Assembly: GCF_004923255.1 (NCBI RefSeq) | Contig: NZ_QYRT01000003.1 | Coordinates: 1 to 64,000, forward strand | Direction of reading: 5' to 3' | DNA from: Subtercola vilae | GTDB taxonomy: Bacteria > Actinomycetota > Actinomycetes > Actinomycetales > Microbacteriaceae | DNA length: 64,000 nt | Part shown: positions 1 to 9,203 of the stretch, one piece after another | Numbering within the stretch: position 1 is the first letter of the stretch | Layout: every line of letters starts with the position of its first letter | Made by a program: the position numbers and the translations under genes | Notes under the pieces: generated by a model | Database searches by the model: none | What the model saw: the letters and a program-made list of their open reading frames with translations, nothing else | What the model was told of the DNA's origin: nothing

Positions 1-27
1 CCCCCGCCCCCCGTCCCGATCCGCGGC

Positions 28-84
28 CGAGTTTCCCCAGAATGTCGCCCGGCAGCGGCCAGGCCGACGTTCTGGGGAAACTCG
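28..84. repeat. Family A palindromic repeat, copy 1
   Basis: Two 20-base arms (28-47 and 65-84) are reverse complements at 19 of 20 positions around a 17-base loop. The core reads GAGTTTCCCCAG and its complement. The element ends 3 bases before the stop codon of the hydrolase gene, so it could act as that gene's terminator hairpin, though no T-tract follows. A second copy with the same core lies at 45087-45147, also at a gene 3' end, which marks it as a dispersed intergenic repeat rather than a single terminator. Confidence 0.75.
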
Positions 85-87
85 ACG

Positions 88-1032
88 TCAGCGCAGCAGG
101 GCTGCGATCTGCGCGAGCGCGGCGCGGCCCTCTGGGATGGGAAAGACGGGGTAGTTGTGCAGCATTCCCTCCGCCTCGTGCAGAGTGACCGGCACCCCGG
201 CCGCACGCGCACGTTCGGTGAAACGGTGCGCGTCGGGGTTCAGGATATCTCGGGTGCCCGTGAAGACCGTGACCGGGCCGAGGCCGGAGAGGTCGGCGGG
301 CGAGGCGAACAGCGGGCTGACCCGTGCATCGTCAAGCGACAGGCCCCCCGCCCAGAGGCTCGCGGCGTACCGCAACCCCGGGGCCGCGAGAAACGGGTCA
401 GCGCTTTCGAGGTCGGCGGCGCGCGGGTCGGAGAACGTCAGGTCGAGCCCCGGCGCCACCAGCACCAGCACGGCGAGCGGGCGCACTCCGCGGCGCAGCA
501 GCTCAAGGGCGGTCGCGAGTACGACCGTGCCGCCGGCCGAGTCGCCCACGAGACTGACGCGCGTGGGCTCGGCGTGCAGTCGCTCTACGAGGTCGGCCAC
601 GCGGGCCGTCACCTCGGTGGCGGTGCCGACCGGGGCCACCGGATAGATCGGCACTGTAACGGTGGCGCCGCTCTGCTCGACGAGGGCCGCCGCGAATGAC
701 CACTGGGTGGCGCCGATCTCGCCGATCCACGAGCCACCGTGCAAATACAGAACCTGCTGCGAGCCAGCAGAGCCCGCAGAATCAGCGGTACCGCCGGTGC
801 CGGGTGCGCCCGGAGCGCCGCCGCGAGGCGACAGTACGTACAGCGGCCAGCCGTCGTCGACGGTGAGCGCCACCGAGACGCGGCGGCCGATCGACTTCGG
901 CGGGGCGAACCGGGCGGGATGATCCGTGAGGTACGCCACCCGTTTCGCTGTGCGGCGCGCCGACGAGAAGGTGCGTTTCGTGCCACGCAGGGTGATGACC
1001 GCCGGCATCAGCCGGCTCAGAAAGCTCGCCAC
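88..1032 (-). CDS. alpha/beta hydrolase (HSL/lipase-esterase type)
   Basis: Predicted carboxylester hydrolase of the hormone-sensitive-lipase type. The protein (about 314 residues) contains the oxyanion-hole motif HGGSW and the nucleophile elbow GDSAGG. A late His in LHNYPVF completes a plausible Ser-Asp-His triad. The substrate cannot be told. There is no signal peptide, so it is probably cytoplasmic. Start choice: an ATG at 1038 touches its Shine-Dalgarno sequence (GAAAGG) with no spacer, whereas the in-frame GTG at 1032 has a 6-base spacer; I prefer the GTG. The gene lies 71 bases downstream of the aldo/keto reductase on the same strand and may be cotranscribed with it. Confidence 0.85.
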   Translation of the reverse strand: MASFLSRLMPAVITLRGTKRTFSSARRTAKRVAYLTDHPARFAPPKSIGRRVSVALTVDDGWPLYVLSPRGGAPGAPGTGGTADSAGSAGSQQVLYLHGGSWIGEIGATQWSFAAALVEQSGATVTVPIYPVAPVGTATEVTARVADLVERLHAEPTRVSLVGDSAGGTVVLATALELLRRGVRPLAVLVLVAPGLDLTFSDPRAADLESADPFLAAPGLRYAASLWAGGLSLDDARVSPLFASPADLSGLGPVTVFTGTRDILNPDAHRFTERARAAGVPVTLHEAEGMLHNYPVFPIPEGRAALAQIAALLR

Positions 1033-1103
1033 GGGCATCCTTTCGTTTCAGAGAATTCGAAGCGCCCGGCCGATTCGGTGGGTCACCTCTGCCAGTCGGT
1101 GGG

Positions 1104-2048
1104 TCAGCCCTGCCAGGCCGACACCTCGTCGAGCCGCGCCACCTCGTCGGAGGTCAGCTGCACGTTCGCCACGGCGACCAGATCGGCCACCTGCGAGAGC
1201 TTGCTCGCGCTGGCGATGGGCGCCGCCACCGTGGGCTTGGCGAGCAGCCAGGCGAGCGCGGTGGTTGTGATGCTGGCGCCGTGAGCCCGGCCGATCTCCT
1301 CGAGCGCGTCGATGATGGCAAGGCCCTGGGCAGAGACGTACTTCGAGGCGCCGCCGCTGCGGGCCGTACCTGCGTTGTCGGTCTTCGAGCGGTACTTTCC
1401 CGTGAGAAAGCCGCTGGCGAGCGCGTAGTACGGCACGATCGACAGGTTCTCGCGCTCGGCCAGCGGCACGAGGTGCTCTTCGACGTCGTTGCGATGCACA
1501 AGGTTGTAGTGCGGCTGCAGGGCCACGGGCCGAACGAAGCCGTTCGCATCGCAGATGTCGAGCCACTGCTGAATGCGCCCTGGCGTGTAGTTCGACAGGG
1601 CCGTGTAGCGCACCGTGCCGGCCTTCACGAGCGCATCGAAGGCCTCGGCCGACTCTTCGAGCGGGGTCTCCTGGTCGTCGTAGTGCGCGTAGTACAAGTC
1701 GATCGTGTCAACACCGAGCCGCCCGAGCGACGCGTCTGCAGCGGCGCGGATGTTCGCCGCCTTCAGCCCGCGAAACTCGGGGTGCTGGCTCACCTTCGTC
1801 GCCACCACGATGTCGGCGCGGTTCGCTCGGCTGGCCAGCCACTCACCGATGATGCTCTCGGATTCGCCGCCGTGGTTGCCGGGTGCGAACGCCGAGTAGG
1901 AGTCTGATGTGTCGATGAAGTTGCCGCCAGCCGCGGCATACGCGTCGAGAATGTCGAACGAGGCGGCGCTGTCGGCTGTCCAGCCGAACACATTGCCACC
2001 GAGGGAGAGGGGGAAAACGTCGAGGTCGCTGGTGCCGATGTGGGGCAT
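1104..2048 (-). CDS. aldo/keto reductase
   Basis: NADPH-dependent oxidoreductase of the aldo/keto reductase superfamily, about 314 residues with one (beta/alpha)8 barrel. The N-terminus MPHIGTSDLDVFPLSLGG, the FIDTSDSYS segment with the catalytic Asp and Tyr, the DIVVATKVS segment with the catalytic Lys, and the C-terminal ALAWLL and PIASAS cofactor-binding pieces are all visible. The reading frame extends upstream to 2159, but GAAAGG lies 6 bases before the ATG at 2048, which sets the start. The gene diverges from the RND pump across a gap of about 120 bases and heads a likely pair with the hydrolase. The physiological substrate is unknown. Confidence 0.9.
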   Translation of the reverse strand: MPHIGTSDLDVFPLSLGGNVFGWTADSAASFDILDAYAAAGGNFIDTSDSYSAFAPGNHGGESESIIGEWLASRANRADIVVATKVSQHPEFRGLKAANIRAAADASLGRLGVDTIDLYYAHYDDQETPLEESAEAFDALVKAGTVRYTALSNYTPGRIQQWLDICDANGFVRPVALQPHYNLVHRNDVEEHLVPLAERENLSIVPYYALASGFLTGKYRSKTDNAGTARSGGASKYVSAQGLAIIDALEEIGRAHGASITTTALAWLLAKPTVAAPIASASKLSQVADLVAVANVQLTSDEVARLDEVSAWQG

Positions 2049-2170
2049 GCTCATCCTTTCGGGTCGAGACTGCCAGCGTACGCCGCAAGCCAGGCGGGAA
2101 ATGAGACACTGGAACTGATCGTGACACCAGTGCTCCCGGGGAGTGCGCCAAGAAGTCAAGAAAGAGACTC

Positions 2171-5100
2171 GTGCATTTTCTCGCCGTGTTGAGTATGAAG
2201 AACCGGGCGCTCATCGCCCTCGTCACGATTGTGGTGGCGGTGTTCGGTGGCCTGGCACTGACGAGCCTGAAGCAGGAACTCATCCCCTCGATCGACTTTC
2301 CGCAGCTGGTCGTTCTGACGAACTACCCGGGCGCCGCGCCTGAGGTCGTGAACGGCGACGTGAGTACCCCCATCGAGCAGGCCGTGCAGGGGGTCGAGGG
2401 CATCGACACCACGTCGGCCACCTCGAGCACGAACCTCTCGATCGTGAACGCCACCTTCGTCTACGGCACGAACCTGGCGACGGCCGAGCAGAAGATCAAC
2501 CAAGCCATCAGCCGCATCAAATCGACCCTGCCCGACGGGGTCGACCCGCAGGTGCTGAGCGGCAGCATCGGCGACCTTCCCGTCATCCAGGTGGCGGTCA
2601 CCGGCTCTGATACGAAGGCCCTCGCGGCCCAGATCCACGCCAGCACTCTGAGCGACATCGAGCAGGTGGCCGGTGTGCGTGCGGCGCAGCTCGTCGGTGA
2701 CGTGGGCCAGCGGGTCACCATCACGCCCAACGAGAAGACACTGGCCTCGCTCGGTCTCACGGATGCGTCGATCAAGACGGCGCTGACCGCCAACGGACAA
2801 CTCATCCCGGCGGGTGCGCTCACCGAGAATGGTTCAACGCTCTCGGTGCAGACGGGCTCGAAGCTCGGCACCCTCGCCGACATCGCAGCGCTGCCGCTGC
2901 CGGCGCAGAAGACCGACGGCAGTGGTGTGGCCACCGTCGGCAGCGTGGCTACCGTCGAACTCGTCGACAACCCGGTGACGTCGATCTCCCGGGTGAACGG
3001 GCAGCCGGCACTCACGATCGCCGTCACGAAGCTGCCGGCCGCGAACACGGTCGACGTGTCGAAGGGTTTACGGGCGCTCATTCCGCAGCTGCAGGCGGCA
3101 CTGCCGGGAGCGACGTTCACGGTGGTCTTCGACCAGGCTCCGTTCATCCAGCAGTCCATCGAATCGCTCGCCACCGAGGGGCTGCTGGGGCTGTTCTTCG
3201 CGGTGGTCATCATTCTCATCTTCTTGATGTCGGTGCGGTCGACCATCGTGACGGCCATCTCGATTCCCACCTCGGTGCTGATCACGTTCATCGGGTTGCA
3301 GGCGGCGAACTATTCGCTGAACATCCTGACCCTCGGTGCGCTGACGATTGCCATCGGGCGGGTGGTCGACGACTCGATCGTGGTCATCGAGAACATCAAG
3401 AGGCATCTCACGGCGGCGGAGCTCGAGCGCCCGCTCGACGGGGCGGGGCGTGCCGAGGTCATCGTCGAGGCGGTGCGCGAGGTCGCCACCGCGATCACGG
3501 CCTCGACCATCACCACCGTTGCGGTGTTCTTACCGATTTCATTCGTTCAGGGCACGACGGGTGAGCTGTTCCGGCCGTTCGCCCTCACCGTGACCATCGC
3601 GCTGCTCGCGTCGCTGTTCGTTGCGCTCACCATTGTTCCGGTGCTGGCGTACTGGTTCCTCGGCAGTTCGCACCGGCGGCCGAAAAGTGCCGCGGGTGCT
3701 GCGACGGCGGTACCGGATGCCCCGGCTCACGAACACGCCCACGCGGGTGCCGCCCAGGCCGACGCGCACCCCGTGCGCAACACCGTGGCCGTCGCCACCG
3801 CCGCGCTGCCCGGTCGCCGCGCGCGCCGCTCGGGCAGCGACATCGACGACGAGAAGCCGAACGCGCTGCAGCGCCGGTACCTGCCGATCATCGCGTGGAC
3901 GCTGAAGCATTCGTTCGTCACCATCATCGTCGCCGTGCTGATTCTGGGCGGCACGATCGCGCTCATCCCGTTCATGAAGACCAACTTTCTGGGTTCGAGC
4001 GGCCAGAACACGCTGACCGTGACGCAGACCGTTCCGGTGGGCGCGAGCCTCGAGACGCAAGATGCGCTGGCGCAGAAGGTCGAGTCCGCGCTGAAGGGGG
4101 TGGCGGGCATCCAGACCGTGCAGCTGTCGATCGGCTCGAGCGGCAGCAGCCTGCGCGACGCCTTCGCCGGGGGCGGGGCCAATGCGATCACGTATTCGAT
4201 CACCACAGACGACAGCGTCAACCAGGACGCGCTGCAGAGCACTGTTCGCCGCGACGTCGAGGCCATACCGAACGTGGGCCAGATCTCGGTGGCGGCGTCG
4301 AGCGGATTCGGGGCATCTTCTGATATCTCGGTCGACATCACTGCCTCGAACCAGGCTGACCTGCAGACGGCATCGGATGCCCTGCTGGCCCGTGTCTCGA
4401 AACTCGACGCCATCACGCAGAGCTCGAGCAATCTCGCAGCGACGAGGCCCTACATCGCCGTGGCCGTCGACCGAGCGAAGGCGACCACCGCCGGACTCAG
4501 TGAGGTCGCGGTGGGCAGCCTCGTGGCGAATGCCATGCAGCCGCAGACCGTGGGCAGCGTCGTGATCAAGAACACTCAGTACACGATCTACATCGCGAGT
4601 GCATCCACCCCCGCCACCCAGGCCGACCTCGCGGCACTGACGATTCCGACCGCGCGCGGGCCCGTGCGGCTCGACTCGCTGGCGAGCGTCTCACAAGTGA
4701 ACGGCCCCGACACCATCACGACGAGTCGGGGGCTTCGAACGGCGACGATCACTGCCACGCCCTCGAGCGACAACCTCGGTTCGGCGAGCTCAGAGGTGCA
4801 GAAGGCTGTCGATGAGACCGCGCTGCCCGCTGGCGCGAAAGCCACCCTGGGTGGCGCGACGTCGAGCCAGAGCGATGCGTTCGGGCAGCTCGGCATCGCG
4901 CTGCTGGTGGCGATTCTCATCGTGTATGTGGTGATGGTCGCCACGTTCAAGAGCCTGCTGCAGCCGATTCTGCTGCTGGTCTCCGTGCCGTTCGCGGCGA
5001 CCGGGGCCATTGCCCTGCAGATCATCTCGAACATTCCGCTGGGGGTGCCCTCGATCATCGGCGTACTCATGCTGATCGGTATCGTAGTGACGAACGCCAT

Positions 5101-5431
5101 CGTTCTGGTCGACCTGGTGAACCAGTACAGAAGCAGAGGGTCGACCGTGCGTGAAGCGCTCGTGCAGGGCGCCAGCAGGCGTCTGCGCCCGATTCTCATG
5201 ACGGCGCTGGCCACCATCTTCGCCCTGCTGCCGATGGCCATCGGGCTCACCGGGCACGGCGGGTTCATCTCTCAGCCGCTGGCCATCGTGGTGATCGGCG
5301 GGCTCGTCTCGTCGACCCTGCTCACGCTGATTGTGCTGCCGGTGCTCTACAACCTGGTCGAGGGTTGGCGGGAGCGCCGATCGATCCGCCGGGCAGAGCG
5401 CTTCGCAGCCTCACAGGAGGTGTCGGTCTAG
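2171..5431 (+). CDS. RND-family efflux pump (HAE1/SwrC-like)
   Basis: A 1086-residue inner-membrane pump of the resistance-nodulation-division superfamily, which exports hydrophobic compounds using the proton gradient. The GTG start gives an N-terminal TM1 with NRALIALVTIV and then ELIPSIDFPQL, typical of AcrB/SwrC-type porter domains. TM4 carries GRVVDDSIVVIEN, where the paired Asp residues form the proton relay. A second half begins near residue 575 and repeats the porter plus TM layout, with LIGIVVTNAIVLVDL in TM10. A hydrophilic His/Ala/Arg-rich insert of about 60 residues (around 500-560) separates the halves. No membrane-fusion or outer-membrane partner is present, as expected for a Gram-positive. 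A TetR gene follows after 68 bases and probably regulates the cluster. Confidence 0.93.
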   Translation: MHFLAVLSMKNRALIALVTIVVAVFGGLALTSLKQELIPSIDFPQLVVLTNYPGAAPEVVNGDVSTPIEQAVQGVEGIDTTSATSSTNLSIVNATFVYGTNLATAEQKINQAISRIKSTLPDGVDPQVLSGSIGDLPVIQVAVTGSDTKALAAQIHASTLSDIEQVAGVRAAQLVGDVGQRVTITPNEKTLASLGLTDASIKTALTANGQLIPAGALTENGSTLSVQTGSKLGTLADIAALPLPAQKTDGSGVATVGSVATVELVDNPVTSISRVNGQPALTIAVTKLPAANTVDVSKGLRALIPQLQAALPGATFTVVFDQAPFIQQSIESLATEGLLGLFFAVVIILIFLMSVRSTIVTAISIPTSVLITFIGLQAANYSLNILTLGALTIAIGRVVDDSIVVIENIKRHLTAAELERPLDGAGRAEVIVEAVREVATAITASTITTVAVFLPISFVQGTTGELFRPFALTVTIALLASLFVALTIVPVLAYWFLGSSHRRPKSAAGAATAVPDAPAHEHAHAGAAQADAHPVRNTVAVATAALPGRRARRSGSDIDDEKPNALQRRYLPIIAWTLKHSFVTIIVAVLILGGTIALIPFMKTNFLGSSGQNTLTVTQTVPVGASLETQDALAQKVESALKGVAGIQTVQLSIGSSGSSLRDAFAGGGANAITYSITTDDSVNQDALQSTVRRDVEAIPNVGQISVAASSGFGASSDISVDITASNQADLQTASDALLARVSKLDAITQSSSNLAATRPYIAVAVDRAKATTAGLSEVAVGSLVANAMQPQTVGSVVIKNTQYTIYIASASTPATQADLAALTIPTARGPVRLDSLASVSQVNGPDTITTSRGLRTATITATPSSDNLGSASSEVQKAVDETALPAGAKATLGGATSSQSDAFGQLGIALLVAILIVYVVMVATFKSLLQPILLLVSVPFAATGAIALQIISNIPLGVPSIIGVLMLIGIVVTNAIVLVDLVNQYRSRGSTVREALVQGASRRLRPILMTALATIFALLPMAIGLTGHGGFISQPLAIVVIGGLVSSTLLTLIVLPVLYNLVEGWRERRSIRRAERFAASQEVSV

Positions 5432-5452
5432 CTGGGAGTCGACCGCCCAGCT
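5430..5452 (+). terminator. stem-loop at the end of the RND gene
   Basis: AGCTGGG and CCCAGCT form a perfect 7-bp stem with a 9-base loop, overlapping the stop codon of the pump gene. No T-run follows, so this is at best a weak intrinsic terminator or an RNA-stabilising hairpin. Confidence 0.4.
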
Positions 5453-5469
5453 GACCGATCGTGCAGACA

Positions 5470-5493
5470 CTGACCGAACGGTCAGGATACAGT
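5470..5493 (+). promoter_or_regulatory. TetR-type operator overlapping a leaderless -10
   Basis: CTGACCG-AA-CGGTCAG (5470-5485) is an inverted repeat with perfect 7-bp arms, a typical TetR-family operator. It is followed at once by TACAGT (5488-5493), a good -10 box placed 6 bases before the GTG at 5500. A repressor bound here would block RNA polymerase, which suggests that the following TetR gene is autoregulated. This also argues against the upstream in-frame GTG at 5461, which would put the operator inside the coding region. Confidence 0.6.
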
Positions 5494-5499
5494 TCTCAG

Positions 5500-6144
5500 G
5501 TGCCTCCACTCTCGAATGCGCGCTCTGATCCGGCAGAAGAACTGCGCGCAACGGCTCTCCGTCTGTTCGTTATGACCAGCTACGCGGGAGCATCGCTGCA
5601 GCAGATCGCCGACGAGGCCGGCTACTCGAAGTCGAGCGTGCTCTACCACTTCTCGTCGAAGGAGGCGCTGCTCGAGTCGGCGCTGGCCCCGGCCGTCTCG
5701 AAACTCCACGCGCTACTGACAAACACCATCGGGCGTATTGCAGACGACGCCCTGCGCGCTGACTTCATCGACGAGTTCATCGACTTTCTGCTCGAGTACC
5801 GCTTCGAGGCGCACATCATCATCAACCAGGGCCAGTCGCTCGCCGGCATCGAGACGATCGATCGGGCGCGTGAATCGATCTGGCACCTCGGAGACGCGTT
5901 CCTGAATGAACTGCCCTCGACAAAGCAGCGCATCCGCCTCGGTGTCGCGCTCGCCGGGGCTGCATACGTTCTGGCCACGACCGCCGCCGACAAGGCCGGC
6001 AGTAACACCGAACCCATCGGCGAGGTCAGGCAGGCGCTCATCGATGTGATGACAGAGCTGCTGCTGCCGCTGGGCACTGCTGCCGCGGCTGACTCTGGCT
6101 CCTCTGGTCCCGTTCCCCCCGCTTCCTTCACTCCCGCCGACTAG
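5500..6144 (+). CDS. TetR/AcrR family transcriptional regulator
   Basis: A DNA-binding repressor of about 214 residues. The N-terminal helix-turn-helix is clear: ATALRLFVMTSYAGASLQQ, then IADEAGYSKSSVLYHF and SSKEALL. The C-terminal ligand domain is helical and variable, with a low-complexity Ala/Ser/Pro tail. I chose the GTG at 5500 because the palindromic operator and a -10 box sit directly upstream. The gene lies between the RND pump and the MMPL transporter, with 11 bases to the latter. By family precedent it represses one or both, released by a hydrophobic ligand. Its inducer cannot be read from sequence. Confidence 0.88.
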   Translation: MPPLSNARSDPAEELRATALRLFVMTSYAGASLQQIADEAGYSKSSVLYHFSSKEALLESALAPAVSKLHALLTNTIGRIADDALRADFIDEFIDFLLEYRFEAHIIINQGQSLAGIETIDRARESIWHLGDAFLNELPSTKQRIRLGVALAGAAYVLATTAADKAGSNTEPIGEVRQALIDVMTELLLPLGTAAAADSGSSGPVPPASFTPAD

Positions 6145-6155
6145 GAATCACTGAC

Positions 6156-9100
6156 ATGGCAACCCTTCTCTACCGCATCGGGCGATTCTCGTTTCGCCAC
6201 TCCTGGCAGATCATCGTGGGGTGGTTTCTCATCCTGGCCGCTGTGCTCGGGGGAGGCCTGGCGCTGAACGGCACTTTCTCTGAGAGCTTCAGCATCCCGG
6301 GCACCGAGTCGCAGCAGACCCTCGACAAGCTCGCCGCGGTGTTCCCCGCGGTGGCCGGTTCGAGCGCCCAGGTGGTCTTCCAGGTGCCCGACGGCCAGAG
6401 CGTGAACGATGCCAGCGACACCGCCGCCATCACTGCCGTCACCGATGCCATCACGAAGGTGCCCCATGTCTCGTCGGTAATCACCCCGTTCTCGCAGTAC
6501 GCCGGCGACGCGATCTCGAAAGACGGCACCATCGCGTACGCCACCGTTCAGTTCGACGGGCCCACCTCGACCATCGAAGCGGCGACCATCGACGCTGTGC
6601 AGGCGACGAAGTCCGAACTGGGTTCGTCGGGCATCCGGGTCGAATTCGGCGGTGAGGTCTTTCAGAAGAACACCGTGGGTGTCAGCCCGTCAGAGGGTCT
6701 CGGGGTGCTGTTCGCGGCCGTCGTGCTGTTCGTGACGTTCGGTTCGCTATTGGCGGCCGGGCTGCCGCTTCTGTCGGCCATCATCGGCGTCGGCATCTCG
6801 ATCGGTGCGGTCGTCGCCTCATCGGCCCTCATTACAGTGTCGAGCACCGCACCACTGCTGGCGGTCATGATCGGGCTCGCCGTGGGTATCGACTACGCCC
6901 TGTTCATCTTGTCGCGGCACCGAACCCAGCTCGCTCACGGCCTCGATGCCGAGGAGTCGGCGGCCCAGTCGGTCGCCACCGCGGGCAGCGCCGTGGTCTT
7001 CGCCGGAACAACCGTCATCATCGCCCTGCTCGGCCTGCTGGTCGTGGGCATCCCGTTCTTGAGCGTCATGGGCGTGGCGGCGGCGTTCGCCGTGTTCGTC
7101 TCGGTGAGCATCGCCATGACCTTGCTGCCGGCCATCATGGGTGTGGCAAAGTACCGGCTGCGCCCGAAGAAGGGTTCGCGCGTCGAGCGGCGGGCCCTCG
7201 CCGGCGCCCTGCACGAGAGCGAGGCACAGGCTGCAGCACAGGCTCCGGATGCCCGTTCCGCCCCCGAAGGCATCCCGGCACCAGCAGGCACCCGCGCGTC
7301 TTCCGCGACCCCCGCTGCTCCCGGCAGAGGCGGCGCCCAGCGCCCCAAGCGCGCTGCGACTTCTCTCGGCGGCAGATGGGTCGCCCTCGTCATGAAGGCC
7401 CCCATCGTGTTCATCGTCGCCGTCGTCGGTCTCGTGGGCGTCGCATCCATTCCCGCGTTCAGCCTCGACCTGAACCTGCCCACCTCGGGCCAGCAGCCCA
7501 CCGACACCACAAACCGGCAGGCGTACGACCTGCTCGCCAAAGGGTTCGGGCCCGGCTACAACGGCCCGCTCATCGTTGCGGCCGACATTACCCAGTCGAC
7601 CGACATCGCCGGCATTCTCACGAAGATCGGCGACGAACTGAAGACCGTTCCCGGGGTGTCATTCGTGGGCCAGGGTGTTCCCGACAGCACACTTGACACC
7701 GCGATCTTTCGCGTGATTCCGACGACCGCGCCCGACTCGCCCGAGACCAAGACGCTGGTGCACGACCTGCGCGCGCTCAACCCGAAGATCACCGCCGACC
7801 TCGGCACGCCGATCGCGGTGACCGGCCAGACCGCGGTGGCCGTCGACATCTCGAACCTGCTCACGCAGGCGCTGCTTCCGTTCGGAGTGCTGGTGGTGGG
7901 GCTCTCGATCGTTCTGTTGGCGATGGTCTTCCGCTCGATCGCGGTGCCGATCAAGGCGGCCGTGGGATTCTTGTTCTCGGTGGGGGCGAGCTTCGGTGTC
8001 TCGGTGGCGGTGTTCCAGTGGGGGTGGCTCTCGAACCTGCTGAACATCAGCGCGACAGGGCCTCTGTTGAGCTTCCTGCCCATTCTTCTGATGGCCATTC
8101 TGTTCGGGCTCGCCATGGACTACGAAGTGTTCCTCGTCTCTGGCATGCGTGAGGAGTATGTCAAAACCAGAGACGCCCGGCGTGCGGTGCGGGTGGGCTT
8201 CGTCAACGGTGCCCGCGTGGTGACCGCGGCGGCTCTCATCATGTTCTTCGTGTTCTTCGCGTTCGTTCCCGAAGGAACCGGGGCGATCAAACAGATCGCC
8301 CTCGCGTTGGCCGTGGGGGTGTTCGTCGACGCGTTCCTCGTGCGCATGACACTCGTTCCGGCCGTGATGACTCTGCTGGGCGACACCGCGTGGAGCCTGC
8401 CGAAGGGGCTGGCCCGGCTGCTGCCGAACGTGGATGTCGAAGGTGAAGGGCTACGCGAGCACATCGCGGCCACCGCCTGGGCATCCGGTCACCTTGACGA
8501 TGCCGTCACCGCAGAAGCGCTGGTGATCGCGGGTGTCGGGCTGCCGGTCGATCTCGCGCTCGACGAGGGCGCGCTGCTGGTGATCACCGGTGACACCGCG
8601 TCGCGTCGCCTCCTCGGTGCCGCGCTGGCCGGGCGGCTCTCGCCCGAGTCGGGTGGGCTGCAGGTGCTCGGGCGGTGCCTGCCCTCTGAGGCGGGTGCCA
8701 TCAGCCGCCTCGTGACCCTCGTCGACCTGTCGTCGGCCCGGCCCGACGTCGACACCACGGTGGGGGCGGCCCTGCGTGAACGACTCAGTATCGCGCGGTC
8801 GTGGTACCGGCCGTGGGTTTCACCAGACGACATCGACACCCGCGTTGAGGCCGTGAACCGGGCGCTCGCGGCCGTGCCCGGTGAGCCCCGCCTCGGCGAG
8901 ACCACGGCTCTCGGCGAGCTGTCGCCGCTCGCTGCGGCCCTGGTTCTCACGGCGGCCGGCATGGCTGACGGCTCGGCCCTGCTGGTGCTCGACACCGGCG
9001 ACGCTGGTGCCGGCAGCATCGACGCGGCCGTCTTCGTGCGGGCCGTCAGCACTCTCGTACCAGCGGCGACCACTCTCGTACTGGGCCTGCCGGCGGCTCC

Positions 9101-9203
9101 CGCGGGTCTTGCCTCCGGCGCCCTCGGCCGCTCGGTCACCGTGCTCGAACTGTCACACCCCGCAGGTCTTGTGCCTGCACGCCCGGAAGGAACACTGCGA
9201 TGA
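6156..9203 (+). CDS. MMPL family transporter with a C-terminal degenerate ABC-ATPase-like domain
   Basis: A 1015-residue membrane protein. Residues 1 to about 750 form an MMPL transporter: TM1 near residues 15-35, a large extracytoplasmic domain, a TM bundle with GLAVGIDYALFILSRHR, then a repeat of that layout with GLAMDYEVFLVSGMREEY. Such proteins export lipids or hydrophobic compounds. From about residue 785 the sequence changes character and resembles a worn-down ABC ATPase. ALLVITGDTASRR occupies the Walker A position but has lost the G-K-S/T, and ALLVLDTGDAGAG resembles Walker B with the catalytic Glu replaced by Thr. ATP hydrolysis by this tail is therefore unlikely. The gene overlaps the next one by 4 bases (ATGA), so the two are translationally coupled. 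Confidence 0.88.
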   Translation: MATLLYRIGRFSFRHSWQIIVGWFLILAAVLGGGLALNGTFSESFSIPGTESQQTLDKLAAVFPAVAGSSAQVVFQVPDGQSVNDASDTAAITAVTDAITKVPHVSSVITPFSQYAGDAISKDGTIAYATVQFDGPTSTIEAATIDAVQATKSELGSSGIRVEFGGEVFQKNTVGVSPSEGLGVLFAAVVLFVTFGSLLAAGLPLLSAIIGVGISIGAVVASSALITVSSTAPLLAVMIGLAVGIDYALFILSRHRTQLAHGLDAEESAAQSVATAGSAVVFAGTTVIIALLGLLVVGIPFLSVMGVAAAFAVFVSVSIAMTLLPAIMGVAKYRLRPKKGSRVERRALAGALHESEAQAAAQAPDARSAPEGIPAPAGTRASSATPAAPGRGGAQRPKRAATSLGGRWVALVMKAPIVFIVAVVGLVGVASIPAFSLDLNLPTSGQQPTDTTNRQAYDLLAKGFGPGYNGPLIVAADITQSTDIAGILTKIGDELKTVPGVSFVGQGVPDSTLDTAIFRVIPTTAPDSPETKTLVHDLRALNPKITADLGTPIAVTGQTAVAVDISNLLTQALLPFGVLVVGLSIVLLAMVFRSIAVPIKAAVGFLFSVGASFGVSVAVFQWGWLSNLLNISATGPLLSFLPILLMAILFGLAMDYEVFLVSGMREEYVKTRDARRAVRVGFVNGARVVTAAALIMFFVFFAFVPEGTGAIKQIALALAVGVFVDAFLVRMTLVPAVMTLLGDTAWSLPKGLARLLPNVDVEGEGLREHIAATAWASGHLDDAVTAEALVIAGVGLPVDLALDEGALLVITGDTASRRLLGAALAGRLSPESGGLQVLGRCLPSEAGAISRLVTLVDLSSARPDVDTTVGAALRERLSIARSWYRPWVSPDDIDTRVEAVNRALAAVPGEPRLGETTALGELSPLAAALVLTAAGMADGSALLVLDTGDAGAGSIDAAVFVRAVSTLVPAATTLVLGLPAAPAGLASGALGRSVTVLELSHPAGLVPARPEGTLR

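Noticed and set aside
1060-1120. Direct repeat of CTGCCAG and CGGTGGGTCA between hydrolase and reductase genes
   Set aside because: Only two short copies with no structure; probably a local duplication without function.
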